The notes under the pieces were generated by a model, which was not told the origin of the DNA, searched no databases, and saw nothing but the letters and a program-made list of their open reading frames with translations. Shown one piece after another: positions 1 through 8,756 of a stretch of DNA of 64,000 nucleotides. The stretch comes from Alphaproteobacteria bacterium (lineage in GTDB: Bacteria > Pseudomonadota > Alphaproteobacteria > Micavibrionales > UBA2020): contig JAEUKT010000002.1 in assembly GCA_016794125.1 (NCBI GenBank), positions 1,113,769 to 1,177,768 of the forward strand, read 5' to 3'. Numbering within the stretch: the stretch's first letter is position 1; each line of letters starts with the position of its first letter. Both the position numbers and the translations under genes were made by a program.

Positions 1-704
1 CAGCTGTCATAGACTTCCTTCTTGTGGCTCAGCGCGTGATTTCCCTGTTCGACGACCACGTGATAGACGTCGTATTTCGCCGACACCATTTTCAGCAGGT
101 CTTTCGTGCTGATATCCGCCGGCACATCGTCGCCAAGGAATTTTTTGATATGGCGCGCCTCCAGCACGGACGGGCATTCCTCGTCGCCGAAGGTAAAGAT
201 GATGCCTTTCTTGCCGCGCTTCACGCTGTCGATATCGGTCTTGGTCGCCGCGAAATACCAGGGCAGGTTATAGCTTTCGAAGCTGTTGCCGCCGCCGCCT
301 TTCTCCAGATAGATGTCCTTCAGCTGCTCGGCGATGCGGATATCGGCCTCGAACTGCGACGCCTGCAGCGGCGCGCGGTCGTAGTAAACGTCGCCCACGC
401 CCATCACCATGATATGGGGGTCGGACACCGGCTGGCGGTCGATGATCGCCTCCACCAGCGTGCCGAGCCCTTCGCGCGCCATGCGGTCGGCAATCACGCC
501 CATCGAGCCCGTGACATCGAGCGCGAGGATGATCGGGGTCGAATTCGGGTTTTTCGCGGAATCGCGTGATTCACGCACGGTGATGCCGCGCGGGTCCATC
601 GACTGCTTGATGCTCGACTGGTTGAAAATCTGGCTGGTGCTTTTGCCGCGGGTGGAGGTTGCGTGCTTGTCCCAGTCGTTGTTGTCCCATCTGCCGTATC
701 CCAT
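1..704 (-). CDS. von Willebrand factor A (vWA) domain protein, 3' end outside window
   Basis: Only the N-terminal part (about 234 residues) is in the window; the gene runs off the left edge. The start at 704 is supported by a GAGGAGA ribosome site just upstream. After a polar N-terminus the translation reads TPIILALDVTGSMG, the MIDAS loop of a vWA domain with the variant D-x-T-x-S instead of D-x-S-x-S, followed by alternating strands (IMVMGVGDVYY, GIIFTFGDEE) typical of the vWA fold. vWA proteins bind a divalent metal and mediate protein contacts, often with AAA+ ATPases; no partner gene is visible here. No signal peptide or membrane segment is seen, so a cytoplasmic location is inferred. Its upstream region carries one copy of the 55-bp element also found at 33.5 kb. 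Confidence 0.8.
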   Translation of the reverse strand, partial: MGYGRWDNNDWDKHATSTRGKSTSQIFNQSSIKQSMDPRGITVRESRDSAKNPNSTPIILALDVTGSMGVIADRMAREGLGTLVEAIIDRQPVSDPHIMVMGVGDVYYDRAPLQASQFEADIRIAEQLKDIYLEKGGGGNSFESYNLPWYFAATKTDIDSVKRGKKGIIFTFGDEECPSVLEARHIKKFLGDDVPADISTKDLLKMVSAKYDVYHVVVEQGNHALSHKKEVYDS

Positions 705-749
705 AGTCTGGTCTCCTCGAAGTTGAGAGCGTTTATATGCTCATTGTGA

Positions 750-804
750 TGATTTTTTATTCTCTTATAGAGCATAAGTTATACACTTAAGGAGTATAAG
801 TCAA
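750..804 (-). promoter_or_regulatory. 55-bp promoter/operator-like element, copy A (upstream of the vWA gene)
   Basis: Read on the minus strand it starts TTGACTTATACTCC, then after 7 bases TATAA, one base, TTATGCTC, one base, ATAAGAGAATAA, two bases, AATCA. The same 55-bp layout without gaps occurs at 33497-33551 upstream of the dioxygenase pair, with 47 of 55 positions identical. TTGACT resembles a -35 box; the -10 would be TAACTT (17-bp spacer) or TATAAC (15-bp spacer). ACTTATACTC and ACTTATGCTC form a direct repeat 22 bp apart, and CTTAT/ATAAG form a small dyad. It ends 45 bp before the vWA start codon. Function as a shared promoter and regulator site is inferred. Confidence 0.65.
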
Positions 805-861
805 TACGGCCAAAATGCAGCAAAAACCGCATGTTTTACGTTTTTCGGGAAGGGGCCGGGA

Positions 862-886
862 TGAAAAAAGCCGGTCAGGCGGCCTT
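862..886 (-). terminator. Rho-independent terminator of the sensor kinase operon
   Basis: On the minus strand the stem AAGGCCG / CGGCTTT (one G-U pair) encloses a 6-base loop and runs into a T tract. It lies about 28 bp after the stop codon of the hybrid kinase. Confidence 0.65.
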
Positions 887-913
887 TGGAAGCCCGAGTC
901 GCCGCTTTGCCGG

Positions 914-3055
914 CTATTTCTCCGGCATCGTCCGCGCGATGCGCTCCGCCTCGCGCATTTCGCGGGAAAGGGCGTCTTCCAGATGTTCCAGCAGGCCTTC
1001 GAGACGTTTTGATTCCGATTTCAAGCCGTCGGCCTCGATTTCGGCGGCAAGGGCGCTGGCGTCATACATGCCGATCAGGCCGGTGATGCTTTTCAGGTCA
1101 TGCGCGGCGTCCGACATCTTGTCGAGTTTGCCTTTCTGCATTTCGGCATCCACGACATCCATCAGCCGCTCGGCCTCCTTCAGGTTCGATGCGACCATGC
1201 CGCGCATGTAATCGAGGCCCATGCCGTCGCGCAGTATCGCCAGCGTCTCGCGCATGGATTTTTTCTGGTCATGCGGGGCGCGCGTCGTGTCGCCCTTGCC
1301 GGTGCCGGCGACAAGCGCGACCGCGTCATACAGGCTTTTCGGGGAAAACGGTTTTGGCACATGAGCCATCATGCCCGCGTCGTAGCATTTGCGCACGAAA
1401 TCTTCCATGATATTGGCGGTCAGCCCGATGACGGGCAGCGTCAGGTGTTTGCCGCCCAATTCGCGGATCGCGCGCGTGGTATCAAGGCCGTTCCGCCCCG
1501 GCATGTTGACATCCATAAATACCATGTTGAAATCGGCTTCCTGCACGGCCCTGATCGCGTCGTCGCCATTGCCGACGGCGGTGACGGTATGGCCTTTTTG
1601 CGTCAGCATTTTGACGACGATGCGCTGGCTGACGGCGTTGTCTTCGACCACCAGGATGTTTTGTGGCGGTGAATCGGGGCCTGTGTGTTCGGCATCGGCG
1701 TCCGGTTCACCGGATACGGGGGCGGTATAGGGCAATTCGACGAAAAACGTGCTGCCTTTGCCTTCCTCGCTGTTCGCACCGATCTTGCCGCCCATCAGCT
1801 CGACCAGTTTTTTGGCGATCGACAGGCCAAGGCCCGACCCGCCATAACGGCGCGCAATCGAATTATCGGCCTGCGAAAAGGCGCTGAACAGTTTGGCCAT
1901 GTTTTCTTTGCTGATGCCGATGCCGCTGTCCTGCACCTCGATGCGCAGGGAAGGCTGCTTGCCGTCGGTGCAGGCGGCGCGCAGGGTCACTTCTCCCTTT
2001 TCGGTGAATTTGACGGCATTGTTGAGCAGGTTGACGATCACCTGCTGCAACCGGTGCGGGTCGCCGCGCATACGCTGCGGCACGTTATCGGCCAGCGCAA
2101 GGTTCAGCTTCAGCCCCTTGTCCTCGGCCGTCTGGCGCATCACGCGCCCGGAATTGGTCAGCATGTTGTGCAGATCGAAATTGACGGCGCTGATATCCAG
2201 CTTGCCGCTTTCCACTTTGGAAAAGTCCAGCACGTCGTTCAGCGTGTTCAACAGCGTTTTAGAACAATCGCTGATCGTGCCGACAAAATCCTTTTGTTCC
2301 GCGTTCAGCGGCGTGTCCTTCAGGAAATCGACCATCCCGAAAATGCCGGTCATGGGCGTGCGGATTTCGTGCGACATCAGGGCGAGGAAGCTGGATTTCG
2401 CCTTGTTCGCCTCATCCGCGCGGCGCGCGTTCAGGCCGGCCTGCTTCTTGCTCTCGATCAGCTCCTTGGTCGATGCGAGCATTTTGCGCCCGATAGAAAA
2501 CACATAGACGCAGAAGAACAGCACCGCCGGCCCCGCATACCGCGTTTCCTGCACATTCCAGTTGAGATGCACGACCGCCGCCGCCACCAGCGCAGGGATT
2601 GCGATGTCGAAAAACAGTAGGAACGGCACAGGTGCGCTTGACGACCCGTATGTCGCCACGACGCAGATGACGAAGATGTATCCCAGCAGGTCGTCGTAAA
2701 AAAACTGTCCCTGCAGCGGCCAGAACAGCAGCAGCAGCCACGGCACGAGGTACATCAGCTTGGTAAAGCAGATCGAAAACAGGTAACCGCGGATTTCGGT
2801 GTCGCGGAATTTCGTTTCCAGTATTTCGCGGTAGATATTGTGCTGGCGCAGGAAAGCCATCAGGCAGAAAACCAGGATGCCGGCCTCCGTCAGCAGCGCG
2901 TTTTCCCCCTGGGGCAGCCCGTACATCTTGTATTTTCCGGCCAGGAACACGCCCGCCATCAGGAAATTGGTGAGCAGCGACCCGCGATGGTTGCGGGCAT
3001 ACATAAGCAGCTGTTCTTTTGTGACGGCCTCAGCCAAAGACGTAACCCGTATCAC
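914..3055 (-). CDS. Hybrid sensor histidine kinase (membrane, HisKA-HATPase-REC-Hpt)
   Basis: A 713-residue tripartite kinase. Residues about 25-195 hold roughly six hydrophobic membrane segments with no large periplasmic loop, so the signal is probably sensed in or at the membrane. The dimerisation helix has SHEIRTPMTGIFG (phospho-acceptor H229), the ATPase domain has NLLNNAVKF and GGSGLGLSIAKKL, a receiver domain has VEDN at about 470 and the phospho-acceptor D515 (MVFMDVNMPG), and a C-terminal Hpt domain has AAHDLKSITG (H652). This is the BarA/LuxQ-like phosphorelay layout. The GTG start gives a 26-bp overlap with the response regulator; ATG at 3004 is an alternative start. It is co-transcribed with the regulator and is probably its partner. 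Confidence 0.9.
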   Translation of the reverse strand: MIRVTSLAEAVTKEQLLMYARNHRGSLLTNFLMAGVFLAGKYKMYGLPQGENALLTEAGILVFCLMAFLRQHNIYREILETKFRDTEIRGYLFSICFTKLMYLVPWLLLLFWPLQGQFFYDDLLGYIFVICVVATYGSSSAPVPFLLFFDIAIPALVAAAVVHLNWNVQETRYAGPAVLFFCVYVFSIGRKMLASTKELIESKKQAGLNARRADEANKAKSSFLALMSHEIRTPMTGIFGMVDFLKDTPLNAEQKDFVGTISDCSKTLLNTLNDVLDFSKVESGKLDISAVNFDLHNMLTNSGRVMRQTAEDKGLKLNLALADNVPQRMRGDPHRLQQVIVNLLNNAVKFTEKGEVTLRAACTDGKQPSLRIEVQDSGIGISKENMAKLFSAFSQADNSIARRYGGSGLGLSIAKKLVELMGGKIGANSEEGKGSTFFVELPYTAPVSGEPDADAEHTGPDSPPQNILVVEDNAVSQRIVVKMLTQKGHTVTAVGNGDDAIRAVQEADFNMVFMDVNMPGRNGLDTTRAIRELGGKHLTLPVIGLTANIMEDFVRKCYDAGMMAHVPKPFSPKSLYDAVALVAGTGKGDTTRAPHDQKKSMRETLAILRDGMGLDYMRGMVASNLKEAERLMDVVDAEMQKGKLDKMSDAAHDLKSITGLIGMYDASALAAEIEADGLKSESKRLEGLLEHLEDALSREMREAERIARTMPEK

Positions 3056-3710
3056 TATTGCGGATCAGGGCGGGGTTCGCGCTGTCATGCTCGATTTTTT
3101 TGCGCAATTGACCGATTTGCCATTCCACAGCCTTCGCATCGACTTTGCCCTGAGACTGCCAGCAATAAGGCGCAAGGTATTCCGCATCCAGTATTTTTCC
3201 CGGATGTGAAAAGAAAACCTTCAGCAACGCGGCATCGCGCAGGCTGATCAGGATTTCCGCGCCGCCGCGCTGTGCCAGCAGGCGGGCGGGATAGACGCGC
3301 AGGTCGCCGAAATCGAAATATTCCGCCAGCGCCGCCGAATTGCGCCGCGCAAGGCAGCCCTGCGCGATTTTGTGCATCAGCGCGGTGATGCCCATCAGGT
3401 CGAACGGTTTCACGATATATTCGGTCGCGCCCGCCGCCATGCCCTCGGAGATGTCGGCCGCGCGCGATTTTGATGTGATCAGCAGCACCGGCATGTCGGC
3501 ATCCGCCTGACGTATCCGGCGGCAGATATCATAGCCCGACATGTCATCCAGCAGCACATCGAGGCAGGCGATATCGGGCTTCACGGTTTCAAATTTTTGC
3601 AGCGCCTCGGCCCCGCCGGTTGCGCTATGCACCTCGAACCCTTCTTTTTCGAGAAGGTGGGAAAGCAGCTTGAGCAATTCGGCATTATTTTCAACGGCGA
3701 GGACTTTCAT
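3030..3710 (-). CDS. OmpR-family response regulator
   Basis: The 226 residues hold an N-terminal receiver domain with phospho-acceptor D51 (IACLDVLLDD), the conserved Thr/Ser (LLITSKS) and Lys (IVKPFD), followed by a C-terminal winged-helix DNA-binding domain (about 130-226). One residue of the usual acidic pocket is changed: the sequence reads VENN where VEDD or VEDN is normal. The gene precedes the hybrid kinase and overlaps it slightly, so they should form one two-component/phosphorelay pair. The regulon is unknown; nothing in the window identifies target sites. Confidence 0.88.
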   Translation of the reverse strand: MKVLAVENNAELLKLLSHLLEKEGFEVHSATGGAEALQKFETVKPDIACLDVLLDDMSGYDICRRIRQADADMPVLLITSKSRAADISEGMAAGATEYIVKPFDLMGITALMHKIAQGCLARRNSAALAEYFDFGDLRVYPARLLAQRGGAEILISLRDAALLKVFFSHPGKILDAEYLAPYCWQSQGKVDAKAVEWQIGQLRKKIEHDSANPALIRNSDTGYVFG

Positions 3711-3917
3711 AGATCAATGATGACAAAGCGACGCGAGTTGGTCGAGGAAAAACAAATAGCCTGTTGTTTTTATTTGGAACATGCTGGAAACAGATGTTCC
3801 AGAATATTGAATAAACGAAATAAAATTGTCGGATTTTGGTGATATTCCTATGGAAAATGGTTTTTGAAACCGGATATAGTTTCCAAAAATAAAAACGAGT
3901 CCATTTTCAGGTGTGTC

Positions 3918-4601
3918 ATGAGTAAAACGCTGCAAAAGCCGGAGGCCAATGGCCGTCTGACAAATATCAGCAACGATTGCTTTGCCGCGATGCAGTCCAA
4001 AATGTCTCTTGCGATGACAAACGACTACCACCGCGAAGAAATGGCCGCGATCCGCCGCATCCTGGGCGACATCACCGAAGCCGATGGCGGGATTGAACAT
4101 GTGGTGGCGATCGGCTCGGGCGACTTGCGCTATCTGGATGTCGCGCACGACTTCCGCAAATCCTACACCGCGATCGAACCCAGCCTTGCCACTGAATTGT
4201 CGCCCGCCGAAACTGCCGAGCTGCGCAGCCGTTTCGATATCGGCATCGTCGCGAAAAAGCTGGAGGATGTGACGCAGGACGACCTGCCGCAGGGGCGCCG
4301 CCTGTTTTTCTTCCTGTTCAACGTGTTCCCCTATATTCCCGATGCGCTGGAGTTGCAAAAAAAACTCGTGCGCCCGGGCGATGTGGTGGTGGTGTCCGGC
4401 TGGAACAATGACAGCTTCGAAGCGCGCCGTTTGCAGGATATTTATTACGAACATCTGGGTCGCGAATTCAAATGCGATCTTGCCGCTGCCCTGACGAACG
4501 GCTATCTGGACGGGGTGGAAAAACAGGCGCAGCAATTCGCCAGTACGTCCAGCCGCGTCAAGGGTCGCACGACCGATATCCTGACCCTGAAGGTGAAATG
4601 A
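3918..4601 (+). CDS. SAM-dependent methyltransferase-like protein
   Basis: From ATG 3918 it encodes 227 residues; an in-frame ATG at 3864 would add 18 residues in A+T-rich sequence that looks non-coding. The segment HVVAIGSGDLRYLD followed about 15 residues later by the acidic AIEPS resembles motif I and the ribose-binding acidic end of strand 2 of class I methyltransferases, and PGDVVVVSGWNND resembles the later core strands. The glycine loop is weak (GSGD), so the assignment is to the fold, not the reaction. Its stop overlaps the start of the adenylation enzyme (ATGATGA), so the two are translationally coupled. A role in tailoring or loading the same product is inferred. Confidence 0.55.
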   Translation: MSKTLQKPEANGRLTNISNDCFAAMQSKMSLAMTNDYHREEMAAIRRILGDITEADGGIEHVVAIGSGDLRYLDVAHDFRKSYTAIEPSLATELSPAETAELRSRFDIGIVAKKLEDVTQDDLPQGRRLFFFLFNVFPYIPDALELQKKLVRPGDVVVVSGWNNDSFEARRLQDIYYEHLGREFKCDLAAALTNGYLDGVEKQAQQFASTSSRVKGRTTDILTLKVK

Positions 4602-6214
4602 TGCGCTACCTGCTGCACGATGTTTTCACCGAAAACTGCCATAAAACCCCGCACAAAGCCGCGATCGTGAACGAAGACGGTTCATGCCTGAGTTATGCGG
4701 AATTGAACGCGTTGTCGAACCGCTTTGCACGTGTCATCGCGCCGCTGAAAACCGATATCCGCGCAAAACCTTTCGTCGGCATCATTTCGCCGGTCCATGC
4801 CGCCAGCATCGCGGCGGTGCTGGGCGCGTTGAAGCTTGGCTGCGCCTATGTGCCGCTCGATGAATATTCGCCGACCGAACGCCTGTCGAAAATCATCGAC
4901 AACACGAAGCTGGATGTGGTCTGCGTGGATAGCAACCTTTATGCCGAACATGCGGCACTGTTCGATCATCCGCATATCAGCAAGGTGATTTTGCTGAACA
5001 GCGACGTGGCGGTGGCCGCGTCGCCCAAAAATATCCAGTTTGCCGATGTATTGGCGGCACAGGATGTTGAACCGCCGGTTTTGAATCAAGTCTGCGACGA
5101 CCTTGCCTATATCCTGCACAGCTCCGGATCGACCGGCGTGCCGAAGGGCATCATGCTGACGCACCGTAACGCGCGCACATTTACCGACTGGATGCAGGCG
5201 GAATTCAAGCTGACGCCTGATGATGTGGTGGCATCGCGTGCACCCTTCAAATTCGATTTGTCGGTATTCGATATTTTCAACACTTTTCAGGCCGGCGCGG
5301 CGCTGGCTTGCTTCGACTGGAACAAAAAACGCGAAGCGGATGCCAAACATGCCGATTATGTGGCGTTGCTGGAACGCGAGCGCGTGACGATGCTTTACAC
5401 CACGCCTTCCACCTTTATCGCGCTGCTCAATCGCGGCGGGCTTGCGGATGCGGATCTGAAACTGCGCACCATTATGTATGCGGGCGAACCGTTCCCGCCC
5501 GCGCAGCTGAAAAAAGTGATGGAGGCGCTGCCGGGCGTTGGTGTTGCCAATATCTACGGCCCGACCGAAACGAACATTATTACCTATTTCTGGGTGCCCG
5601 AACCGCCAAAGACGGATGATCCGATTCCGCTGGGCGCGGTGGTGGAAGACACCGAAATTCTGGTCGTCAGCGAAGACCGCAGCCGCGTTTGCGCGCCGAA
5701 TGAACTTGGCGAATTGTGGTGCCGTGGCGGCACGGTCACGCTTGGCTATCTGGGCATGGACGACAAAACGCGCGACAGCCTTGTGCAAAGCCCCGTGCAT
5801 CCGTATCCCGCGCTGTTTTGGCGCACGGGCGATTTCGGCTTTTACGACGAAAACGGCGTGCTGCATTATCGTGGCCGCCGCGACCATATGGTGAAGGTCA
5901 AGGGCTTCCGCATCGAACTCGGCGAAATTGAAAACGCGCTGTCGCAATTCGCGGCGCTGGACGAATTCGCCGTGGTCGCCGTGCCGGATGCCAAATACGG
6001 CAACAGATTGTATTGTCACTTCGCCGCGCTGAAAGGCCGGTCGGCGAACGAGGGCGAGCTGCGCGAGTTTCTGGCGAAGAAGCTGCCGGAATACATGATC
6101 CCGTTTGCGTTCGAGGCATGGGAAACCCTGCCCAAGACATCATCGGGCAAGGTCGATCGTGTGCTGCTGGCAGAAAAATCCGCAAGCGCGGGAGCGTTCA
6201 GACAAGCTGTTTGA
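4598..6214 (+). CDS. Stand-alone amino-acid adenylation enzyme (NRPS A-domain-like, AMP-binding)
   Basis: About 538 residues, with the ANL-superfamily core motifs in order: LSYAELN (A1/A2 region), YILHSSGSTGVPKGI (A3, ATP loop), FKFDLSVFDIF (A4; the Asp that holds the alpha-amino group of amino-acid substrates is present), IYGPTETN (A5), ELWCRGGTVTLGYLG (A6), WRTGDFGFYDENG (A7), GRRDHMVKVKGFRIELGEIE (A8) and KTSSGKVDR with the catalytic Lys (A10). It stops right after A10, so there is no fused carrier, condensation or thioesterase domain, and no carrier protein gene is seen nearby. It should form an aminoacyl-AMP; the acceptor and the amino acid cannot be read with certainty. The start overlaps the preceding methyltransferase-like gene, and its 3' end overlaps the opposing sulfotransferase-like gene by 17 bp. 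Confidence 0.88.
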   Translation: MMRYLLHDVFTENCHKTPHKAAIVNEDGSCLSYAELNALSNRFARVIAPLKTDIRAKPFVGIISPVHAASIAAVLGALKLGCAYVPLDEYSPTERLSKIIDNTKLDVVCVDSNLYAEHAALFDHPHISKVILLNSDVAVAASPKNIQFADVLAAQDVEPPVLNQVCDDLAYILHSSGSTGVPKGIMLTHRNARTFTDWMQAEFKLTPDDVVASRAPFKFDLSVFDIFNTFQAGAALACFDWNKKREADAKHADYVALLERERVTMLYTTPSTFIALLNRGGLADADLKLRTIMYAGEPFPPAQLKKVMEALPGVGVANIYGPTETNIITYFWVPEPPKTDDPIPLGAVVEDTEILVVSEDRSRVCAPNELGELWCRGGTVTLGYLGMDDKTRDSLVQSPVHPYPALFWRTGDFGFYDENGVLHYRGRRDHMVKVKGFRIELGEIENALSQFAALDEFAVVAVPDAKYGNRLYCHFAALKGRSANEGELREFLAKKLPEYMIPFAFEAWETLPKTSSGKVDRVLLAEKSASAGAFRQAV

Positions 6215-7427
6215 TAATATCCGCCACATCCGCGAAAGCGGGGTCGGGCGCAGCTGCTGGCTTGCCAAACACGGCAGCGCAGGCGGCGGCAAAGACGGGA
6301 TCGGTCGTCTGCAATTCACCGGTCAGCGCAAAGGACGCCGCAAAGGCAGGGTCGATTTCGGCCATCATGCGCAGATAAATATCGAAGCATCCGCCCGGCG
6401 CCGCCAGATGGTGTTGGAACTGCGGCGGAAAGGCATCGAGCGGTACAGGTTTTTCGGTCGGAGGGTCAACCCTTTGGGATTTGACGATACGGTCATAATA
6501 CGGGACATCCCCGTCGTAATCGGTGGTAAAGTTTTTGCCGCCGATGTTGTCCCATGCCCGCATGCTGTCGGCGTAACGGATGCCATGGGCATTGCTCATG
6601 CTGCGCATCGCGGCTTCGGGCGCGCTGCGGAACATCGTGCTGTCCATCACGATCGCGCCGGGCGTGGCGGCGAAATGCTGGTACAGCGCTTCCCATCCGG
6701 TAATGCGGCAGGCGAAAATGCGCGCCAAAACCTTGTCGAAGCCGGCGAGATCAGCGCCGGGTTTGGCGATGCGCGCTTTTGCAGCGTTCCAGTCCTTGTC
6801 GCCCACACTTTGCGCCAGCGCATCAAGGCCTGCATAACCCGCATCGACTGCAACCTGTTCGGTCATGTGGAGCAGCACGGGGATTTGCATCACGGGATCA
6901 TGGTGGATTTTCTGGTCGCGCGTGAACAACATGCGGTAAAGGTTTCCCTGCCGCGAAAAATCATCGCCCTCGGCCAGCGCATGTTGCAGCGCGTTGCCGT
7001 CGGCATAGCCGGTATCGCGCGCATAGCTGTCAAGCTCGGCAGGATCGCCGTGACGCACCATCATCTTGAACAGCGAATGCAGGGTCAGCAGCGGGTTGCG
7101 GATCAGGAAAATATGCCCGTCGCACAAATCGCGCCAGCGCAGCCAGGCATCGCCGGGCGGAATGTAATCGGCGACGTTCTTGACGAGCGCCGTGACCGCG
7201 CCGTTATGTTCGTCAAGGCGGGACAGGATATATTCATACGTCTTTTCCTCGCGCGCGGCCTCGTCGTAAATCGCGAAAGGGTCGTTGACCTGCAGCTGGA
7301 TATCGGGGCTGCCCGAGAGCGCGCGTTCCAAAGCGGTCGAGCTCGACCGCGCGGGTGCCAGCAGCGATATCAGCCGCGACCCGTTTTTTTTCCGCCGGAG
7401 CAATTCGGCATAAGCTTCACCTGACAA
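6198..7427 (-). CDS. Sulfotransferase-family protein
   Basis: 409 residues. Near the N-terminus RLISLLAPARSSSTALERAL matches the 5'-phosphosulfate-binding loop of PAPS-dependent sulfotransferases, and HIFLIRNPLLTLHSLFKM (about residue 105-122) matches the 3'-phosphate-binding Arg/Ser motif. It would move a sulfo group from PAPS to a hydroxyl or amine. The C-terminal half has no motif I recognise. The start is a TTG (7425-7427) preceded by AAAGGGG at good spacing. It lies antisense between the adenylation and oxoamine-synthase genes; its start is only 28 bp from the start of the divergent synthase. A role as tailoring enzyme in this cluster is inferred. Confidence 0.7.
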   Translation of the reverse strand: MSGEAYAELLRRKKNGSRLISLLAPARSSSTALERALSGSPDIQLQVNDPFAIYDEAAREEKTYEYILSRLDEHNGAVTALVKNVADYIPPGDAWLRWRDLCDGHIFLIRNPLLTLHSLFKMMVRHGDPAELDSYARDTGYADGNALQHALAEGDDFSRQGNLYRMLFTRDQKIHHDPVMQIPVLLHMTEQVAVDAGYAGLDALAQSVGDKDWNAAKARIAKPGADLAGFDKVLARIFACRITGWEALYQHFAATPGAIVMDSTMFRSAPEAAMRSMSNAHGIRYADSMRAWDNIGGKNFTTDYDGDVPYYDRIVKSQRVDPPTEKPVPLDAFPPQFQHHLAAPGGCFDIYLRMMAEIDPAFAASFALTGELQTTDPVFAAACAAVFGKPAAAPDPAFADVADIIKQLV

Positions 7428-7455
7428 AATCCAACCCCTTTAAAGGAACAATACC

Positions 7456-8691
7456 ATGAATACCGAAGACAGAATGATCGAAGCCAACGAAAGCGAAAAC
7501 CGCCGCGCGCTGATACGCCAGATGTTCAAGCGTATGAAGCAGTACAACGTCTCCGCCCTTGAAATCAAGGGGCGACAGATCCGCGTGTCGAAAGACCATT
7601 GGGTGACGGATTTCGCTTCCTGCAACTATCTTGGCTACGATCTCGACCCGTCGATCAAGGTGAATGTGGACGAGGAAATCGAACGCTGGGGCGTGCATCC
7701 CAGCTGGTGCCGCCTTGTCGCCAGCCCCCAAATCTACACCGACCTCGAAGACCGCCTCGCGAAGCTGGTGGGCACGGAAACGACGCTGATTTTGCCGACT
7801 GTCACGCTGATCTCGATCGGCATCATCCCGGCGCTGATCGGCAAGACGGGCGTGATGTTCCTCGACAAATCCGGCCATGAAACCATGTATGAAGGCTGCA
7901 AAATCGCCCGTGATTCCGGCGCGACGCTGAAAAGCTTCAAACAGGGCGATTTCGAAACGCTCGAAAAACTGCTGATCGAGCATAAGGACAACCCGCGCAA
8001 GATGATCCGTGTCGACGGTGTCTACAGCATGACCGGCGATTACGCCGACATCAAATCGCTGCAGGCGCTTGCCAAGAAATACGACGCGATCCTGTACATC
8101 GACGACGCGCATGGCTTCGGCGTGGTGGGCGAAAACCCCGATGAAAACTGCCCCTTCGGCTACAAGGGCAACGGCATCGTGAAATACGCGGGCTGCGACT
8201 ACGAAAACATCCTGTATGTCGGCGGCTGTTCCAAGGCCTATTCCTCGCTCGCGGCCTTTATCGCCTGCTCGAAAAAGATGAAAACCTTCTTGCAGGCCTT
8301 CGCGACCCCCTACGACCTGTCCGGCCCTTGCCCCACGGCATCGCTCGCGACGTTGTGGAAAGGCCTTGATGTAAACGAGGAACGCGGCGACGCGTATCGT
8401 AAAAAACTCTGGGATCTGACCCATCGCGGCATCAACGGCCTGCGCCAGCTGGGCTTCGAGGTCGTCAATACCTCGGGCTTCCCGATCGTGTCGGTGAAAA
8501 TCGGCGACACCGAAAAGCTGATCGAAACCGCCAATTTCATGTTCGATGCGGGCATGATGGCGACGATCTGCCCCTATCCGATGGTCATCAAGGGCGAGGA
8601 AGTCCACCGCCTGACCTTCACCGCCGCCAACAGTTCGGAAGACGTCACCAAACTGCTCGACACCTTCGCGCAGATGAAAAAGATGCTCTGA
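7456..8691 (+). CDS. Alpha-oxoamine synthase family PLP enzyme (AONS/KBL/SPT-like)
   Basis: 411 residues with the hallmarks of the family that condenses an amino acid with an acyl thioester and decarboxylates it: FASCNYLGY (about 53-61), the PLP-stacking His in SGHETMYEG (H141), VDGVYSMTGDYA, LYIDDAHGFG (D217 and H219) and the Schiff-base Lys in GGCSKAYSS (K260). Substrates are unknown; relatives make 8-amino-7-oxononanoate, sphingoid bases, 5-aminolevulinate, or autoinducers of the CqsA/LqsA type. No biotin genes are near, and the setting beside an adenylation enzyme points to a specialised metabolite or lipid. AAAGGAAC precedes the ATG. A strong terminator follows. Confidence 0.88.
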   Translation: MNTEDRMIEANESENRRALIRQMFKRMKQYNVSALEIKGRQIRVSKDHWVTDFASCNYLGYDLDPSIKVNVDEEIERWGVHPSWCRLVASPQIYTDLEDRLAKLVGTETTLILPTVTLISIGIIPALIGKTGVMFLDKSGHETMYEGCKIARDSGATLKSFKQGDFETLEKLLIEHKDNPRKMIRVDGVYSMTGDYADIKSLQALAKKYDAILYIDDAHGFGVVGENPDENCPFGYKGNGIVKYAGCDYENILYVGGCSKAYSSLAAFIACSKKMKTFLQAFATPYDLSGPCPTASLATLWKGLDVNEERGDAYRKKLWDLTHRGINGLRQLGFEVVNTSGFPIVSVKIGDTEKLIETANFMFDAGMMATICPYPMVIKGEEVHRLTFTAANSSEDVTKLLDTFAQMKKML

Positions 8692-8711
8692 TACCGAATT
8701 ATTCCATAAAT

Positions 8712-8756
8712 AACCGCCCAAAAGCCTGTAATAAAACGGCTTTTGGGCGGTTTTCA
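8712..8756 (+). terminator. Rho-independent terminator after the oxoamine synthase
   Basis: A perfect 15-bp inverted repeat (8712-8726 and 8738-8752) with an 11-base loop, running into a T-rich stretch. It closes the 3.9-8.7 kb cluster and isolates it from the RTX gene. Confidence 0.92.
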
